In this document: positions 60,101 through 64,000 of the stretch, piece by piece | How positions within the stretch are numbered: position 1 is the first letter of the stretch | Layout of the letters: each line of letters starts with the position of its first letter | Origin: Acanthamoeba castellanii str. Neff | Lineage: Eukaryota; Discosea; Longamoebia; Acanthamoebidae | Direction of reading: 5' to 3' | Assembly: GCF_000313135.1 (NCBI RefSeq) | Contig: NW_004457671.1 | Location: 192,285-256,284 of the forward strand | DNA: 64,000 nucleotides | The notes under the pieces: generated by a model | What the model was told of the DNA's origin: nothing | The model's database searches: none | Seen by the model: only the letters and a program-made list of their open reading frames with translations | Translations under genes and position numbers: made by a program

Positions 60101-60750
60101 TGTGGCCGCGGAAGAGGTGGCGCGAGATGACCGATGAGAGTGGTAGGAGATGGCTCTTATCCGCGGACATCGCGGACAACCGCGGACATACCAGGTTACC
60201 GCCCCTGAGAGTACGGCCTTCGCGGTTATCGCGGAAGGTCGACCTTGCCGTAGCTGGAGGGCATCCCATCGAGCCAGGGGAGATGGTGGCATTGTGTGCT
60301 GTCGAAAAAAAACTGCGTCATGTCGATTTCCAGGTTAAAACGGCGAGGTCCTAGCAGCCCAATGAGATGTCCTACAGGGCTGAATCCTATCACATCTTGA
60401 AGCCCATGCTCTGCCGTGCATTTTGGACCAATCGCGAGGTCAAGATCTTTCAGAGCAAGCGAGAAAACGAGTCTTCTTGCTTGTGTGGCGATGGCCGCGC
60501 AATAATTTCCAAGTCAAAATGCCGAGGTCGTACGGCCCAATAAGCCATCGTACAGGGCTGAGTCCTATCACATCTTGAAGCCCATGCTCTGCCGCGCATT
60601 TTGGACCAATCGCGAGGCCAAGCGCTTACAAGGCAAGTGAACAAAACGGTGCCGATGGTGTGCCGTGCTAAAGAAATGCGCATTTTTTTATTTTTCCATT
60701 CAGGACTTGCTACGGAGGAAGGTGAGGAGTGGTGCGTGCGTTCTCCTTGA

Positions 60751-60896
60751 CAAGGCAGAAGCGGCACACCAGTGGACAATGACACCATGCACAGAGCCGG
60801 TGGCAACGACGCCGCGTTCAACGCAATGATCACACAAGGTAGGACGTCAACCCGCTGCCGGGTAGTCAGTCGCGTGCAGGTCCTCCGCTTCTTGAA
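60751..60896 (+). pseudogene. Possible 3' end of a truncated gene next to the repeat cluster
   Basis: A short open stretch reads TPVDNDTMHRAGGNDAAFNA with MITQ, then a GT...AG intron (60840-60883) and GPPLLE-stop. HxAGNDAxxxxxA resembles the catalytic end of Gfd2/YDR514C-like RNase H-fold exonucleases, but upstream the frame closes at a stop (60748) and no earlier exon is found. It may be the remnant of a gene cut by the repeat element, or chance. Confidence 0.22.
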
Positions 60897-60931
60897 TAGC
60901 TGCACACCACCAATGTGAGACCAAAGTCTCT

Positions 60932-61008
60932 ACAACACACACACACACACACACACACCACGACACACACACACACACACACACGCACACACACACACAC
61001 ACACAACA
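60932..61008. repeat. (CA)n dinucleotide repeat
   Basis: About 35 CA units with two short interruptions, in intergenic sequence. Confidence 0.9.
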
Positions 61009-61020
61009 GTTGCAACATCA

Positions 61021-61130
61021 TTAGAGCCCCGCGAGGTAATAGTTGGAGGGTGGGGGGGGGGTTGCCTTCAAGATCTGCTGCTCGTAGGTGTCCTCGGTGG
61101 GCATGGAGGTCATGTCGTGGAAGATGACCT
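61021..61130 (-). CDS. Possible last exon of a small unrecognised gene
   Basis: On the minus strand an acceptor-like CACGCGAG is followed by VIFHDMTSMPTEDTYEQQIL with KATPPPPSNYYLAGL and a TAA at 61021. The residue mix looks coding, unlike the surrounding frames. Upstream exons toward 61700 could not be joined with confidence (one candidate reads ASSEDRQSAAATNATTPLRV). No family is recognised, and the exon could be spurious. Confidence 0.3.
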
Positions 61131-61139
61131 CGCGTGGTT

Positions 61140-62150
61140 GGCATCGTACACTTTGAGAGGGAAACCAGCCAGCCACGACCACCACGACCACCACCAACGA
61201 GAGCGAGAGAAGAAGAAGGGCAGCGCAGAGCGAGAGAAATACCGTGAGAAGAAAGGAGCTCGCAGGTAACGTCGTCCAGGGCTCAGAGCGCCGTCGTCGG
61301 TGGCGCGTGGCCTAAGTTGACACACACACGGCTGTGGCAAGCAAGAGTATCACAGTGGTCGTAAGGACTGTCTACGCGTAGTGGAGTGGTGGCGTTGGTC
61401 GCGGCCGCACTTTGTCGGTCTTCACTGGAGGCGGTGCCTTGCGAGGAAACACTCCGCGACCTGATGAGCATGACCGACAGTCGGTCGAGAAAGAGAGAGA
61501 GACTTGATATGACAAGAAGGCAGGTTGGTTCGTTGGTCGAATGGCGGTCGCTCGAAACCTTCGAGCGACGATCCGAGATTGTCACACTCAAGAGGGAAGG
61601 AAGAGGAAAAGAGCGAACCTGGCGGCGGACTGCTTGTCTTTCTCTCTCTCGTTGCGCGACAACATAAGCACCACGGTCGAGTCGCCGGTCACGCAGCACA
61701 GGCCGTTGGAAGTCATCACCACCCCTTCATCGGACCCTGTGTCGCCGCTTCACCAAAAACCATCCAATCGTTCGGATCCAGCAACAAGAGTAACAACTGG
61801 CGCACGATGAGCACTCCGCCTTCGTCCATGTAAAACGAAAAAAATAGCTGTAATAATACCAAAATAAATAAGTGGGACCTTTGGAGCTGAGAGGGGTCGT
61901 CTGGCGCCTGGCACGTGGCAGCTGGGGCAGCGGCAGCCTCCTGAGCTCGCTGTGTTGGAAGAAGCTCGTGGCTTGAGGCAAGAGGGCATGGTGCACTTTG
62001 TCTTCAATAATCTTCCTGCGGAAAGGGGGCTTGATGAGTACAATTAATGCTGGATCTTGGAGAGAAGCTCTCACCATCTTATTAATGCAGCATATCTTTT
62101 TGGAGCCCTTCAGATGGAACCTTCGAAAGGGGCACATCAGCAGACGTGGT
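61140..62150. other. About 1-kb region with no supported exon
   Basis: Should hold the 5' end of the small minus-strand gene, if real, and the promoter and first exon of the SET-domain gene. A candidate plus-strand start is the ATG at 61807 (MSTPPSS), followed by an AT-rich tract like an intron, but its phase does not fit the next SET exon. Confidence 0.35.
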
Positions 62151-62167
62151 CTGCTAAGGTGTGCGTG

Positions 62168-63218
62168 GCGTTGGAACAGTTTTCCCGCCAAACAAAAGGG
62201 AAGATTTCTTACTCGAGATGAGAGTAGCGGAGGCCAACTACTACCGTGCACTTGGTGCTGGCTTTGGCGTGGAAGTGAAGCACATTGATGAGCGCCAGGG
62301 AAAAGGCTGCTTTGCTGTGTCTTCCTTTGAAGATCGGGCTGTTGTCTTCCGTGATTGTTCTCTTGCCTGCTTGCAATCACGCAAACAAACCGCACTCCAT
62401 GAAGGTACATTACCTCTTTCTCTTACAGCATATCACAGGCCGCCGTTCAACCTCTGCCCCCCCCCGCCAAAAGCAGCAGGCTGCTGTGCGGAGTATCGCC
62501 GACCTGTGGCGACCTGTGAACACTGTCATAGGTGCGCCGCCGCCGCTTCTGCTTCTACTGCTGGCCTACCGCCTCCTTGCAGGCAGGGGTGATCATTGAC
62601 CCCGTCTGTTATTGGTTTTGGTTTGGCGTGTCTGTCTGTTTGTCCGTCGTGCAGGTTTGTGGGGTCCCTTTGGCTGCAGCTGGCGCTCTTGAGCTGCGGG
62701 GAGGCGGTAACGCTGCGCGTGGACGCCGCCACTGCTGGTGGTGGTGATGCTCTGCAGGCCCCCTCCCTCCCAACGCCGACTTTGCCCTCCCGGCCATCTC
62801 TGCCGAGGAGGCCGCCCTCACCTCTACCGTGCTCACCCGCCAGGTGAGTACCAGGCCAGTCCCTTCGTCCCCCACGTCCTGTTCACCCACCCACCCACCC
62901 ACCCTTGCATATGTCAGACACCCGATGGTTCCTTGTTGCTGTACTGCAGCCCGCACTGTCGCTCGGAGGCTCAATCGCTCGAATTGCAGCTCAAGGCACG
63001 TCAATCCATCTTCCTCCACCCTCTTTCTGCGACCCTTTTTCTAATGCAAGTGTGTGTCGTGTGTGTCATGTGTCGTGTGTGTCGTGTGTCGTGTCGTATG
63101 TGTGTCATGTGTCGTGTGTGTGTCGTGTGTGTGTGTGTGCCGTGTGTGTATACTTGTGGGTGTATGTGTCGTGGGTGTCTCTCTCTCTCTCTCTGCGTGC
63201 GTGTGTGTGTGTGTGTGT

Positions 63219-63252
<34 letters not shown>

Positions 63253-64000
63253 TGTGTCCCGGACGCTTGTCTCCTGCTCTCCGCTCAGACCGGGCCACCT
63301 GCCGCGGTGCTCCGGCTCTTCAAGCAGCACGCAGATGCCACTGGAAATCGCTTCTTCATCCTTGCGGCAGTCTTCATCTACGCCATCGTGAACCGGTTGA
63401 AGCGGTGTGTGTGTGTGTGTGTGCGTGTGCGTGCGTGTAGTGTGTGTCGTGTGCGTGTCGTGTGCGTGTCGTGCGTGCGTGCGTCCGGCATGGTGATGCC
63501 CGTCGTTCCACGTGACCAGACACTTTATATAAATATATATTTATATAGATCTATATATTTCCCCACTCATCGATTCCTTTCAATTATCGTCCAGCAATGG
63601 AGGAGACCTTGAGGAAGCCGCCCAGCCCTTCGAGTACATGGCCACCCGCCCCTACTGGGAGACCGTCGATCTGCCCGAAGACCAGGATCCGGCCGCCCTA
63701 CGGCACGAAATGCTTTCTCAGACAGGTGCGCACGCACCCGGCCCCACGAGGCGGTGAGGGACATACCGGCGGGCTGCCTGGGTGGAGAGGGGGGGTAAGC
63801 TGAGCAGTGGCATTCATGAATTGACGACACGACACGACACGACACGACACGACACGACACGACACGACACGACACGACACGACACACTGTTCTGCGCCAC
63901 CCCCGCGCCCGCTCCCCTACCGCCTCCCGACGTCGGCTCTCCTCAGAGGAGTCTTTGGGCATGCTTCGTGAGCTCTTTGCAGATGAGCTCCGCCAGTTCC
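62168..64000 (+). CDS. ATXR2-like SET-domain protein, 3' partial (apparent -1 frameshift)
   Basis: The first clear exon follows GGAACAG (about 62168) and reads PPNKREDFLLEMRVAEANYY, then the SET N-part GFGVEVKHIDERQGKGCFAV and EDRAVVFRDCSLACLQ. Next comes a MYND-like insert: PVATCEHCHRFVGSLWLQLA, later LLLYCSPHCRSEAQSLELQL, then TGPPAAVLRLFKQHADATGN with RFFILAAVFIYAI. The order CxxC-FVGS-LQ ... YCSPHC ... FKQHA.ATGN.FFILAA matches plant ATXR2 histone methyltransferases (also SMYD5-like). The catalytic NHSC/GEEL half lies beyond the window end at 64000. A reading-frame break near 62755-62775 (PSLPT against NADFALPAISAEEA) fits one missing base in a C run. The intron after LQLK has a GC donor (CTCAAG|GCACGT). 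The true start lies upstream and was not found. Confidence 0.8.
63821..63886. repeat. (GACAC)n pentanucleotide repeat in SET-gene intron
   Basis: About 13 perfect copies in the last intron seen. Same sequence family as the CGTGT tracts in many other introns of the window. Confidence 0.95.

Larger units (their letters stand above)
58672..60510. mobile_element. Foldback-type composite element with 216-bp inverted arms
   Basis: The left arm 58672-58887 and right arm 60295-60510 are inverted copies of each other at about 97% identity (both outer ends read GGAAATTATTGCGCGGCCAT). A further reverse-oriented partial copy follows at about 60512-60630, carrying the same CATCTTGAAGCCCATGCTCT core. Between the arms are two shorter terminal-inverted-repeat elements, tandem copies of another repeat and a CCGCGG-rich block. 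No transposase, integrase or reverse transcriptase frame is visible, so the element is non-autonomous. It sits between two ordinary genes and is the only region of the window made mostly of repeats. Confidence 0.75.

Noticed and set aside
63054..63440. Cys/Val-rich small protein
   Set aside because: Translation of GTGTGTCGT microsatellite inside a SET-gene intron.
63526..63562. TATATAAATATATATTTATATAG as a TATA box
   Set aside because: Inside an intron of the SET gene, between two exons that join in phase.

Overview
This is nuclear DNA from a eukaryote with a compact, GC-rich, intron-dense genome. Genes carry up to about 20 short introns, mostly with a GTACG-type donor, and the introns are full of (ACACACG)n, (GT)n, (CAC)n and (CTG)n microsatellites. 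Gene density and content (plant-like forms of UFD1, BSD and ATXR2 proteins next to opisthokont-like FAM98, WDR3 and SBP2) suggest a free-living amoebozoan such as Acanthamoeba. That assignment is an inference; no rRNA or other marker is present.

Layout. 1-1771: 3' part of an unrecognised gene (+). 2081-2931: GYP-rich protein (+). 3258-4705: BSD-domain protein (+). 4867-6992: RRM protein (-). About 7310-10147: UFD1 domain plus TRAF-like zinc fingers (+). 10431-12171: ankyrin-repeat protein (+). 12432-17158: RasGAP (-). 17338-20212: CxxCxxCC metal-cluster protein (+). 20286-21850: NIT1 amidase (+). 22441-23460: MAF1 (+). 23707-25864: SECIS-binding protein 2 (+). 26068-26976: EAF6 (-). 27187-34108: SPT6 (+). 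34256-36211: LRR protein (-). 36343-42020: WDR3/UTP12 (-). 42267-44639: FAM98 (+). 44762-45921: membrane-anchored coiled coil (-). 46062-47649: mitochondrial K+/H+ exchange-related protein (+). 47748-50967: Golgi CASP (-). 51179-51547: COX6A (+). 51675-54338: HELLS/DDM1 remodeller (+). 54680-58421: TTBK-like kinase fused to LRRs (+). 58.4-60.7 kb: nested inverted-repeat element cluster. About 61.0-61.15 kb: possible small gene end (-). About 62.1-64.0 kb: ATXR2-like SET protein (+), running off the window.

Many genes form divergent pairs with only 140-320 bp between start codons, alternating with convergent pairs about 100-260 bp apart. The functions are housekeeping ones: chromatin and transcription (EAF6, SPT6, HELLS, MAF1, SET), RNA and ribosome work (WDR3, FAM98, RRM), selenoprotein translation (SBP2), mitochondria (COX6A, K+/H+ exchange-related) and signalling (RasGAP, TTBK-LRR).

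Gene models were built by hand from splice sites and reading phase. Most close perfectly in frame. Three need one extra base, and a fourth probably does; in each case the window appears to lack a single nucleotide. Six or so introns have a GC rather than GT donor, usually AAG|GCAC.
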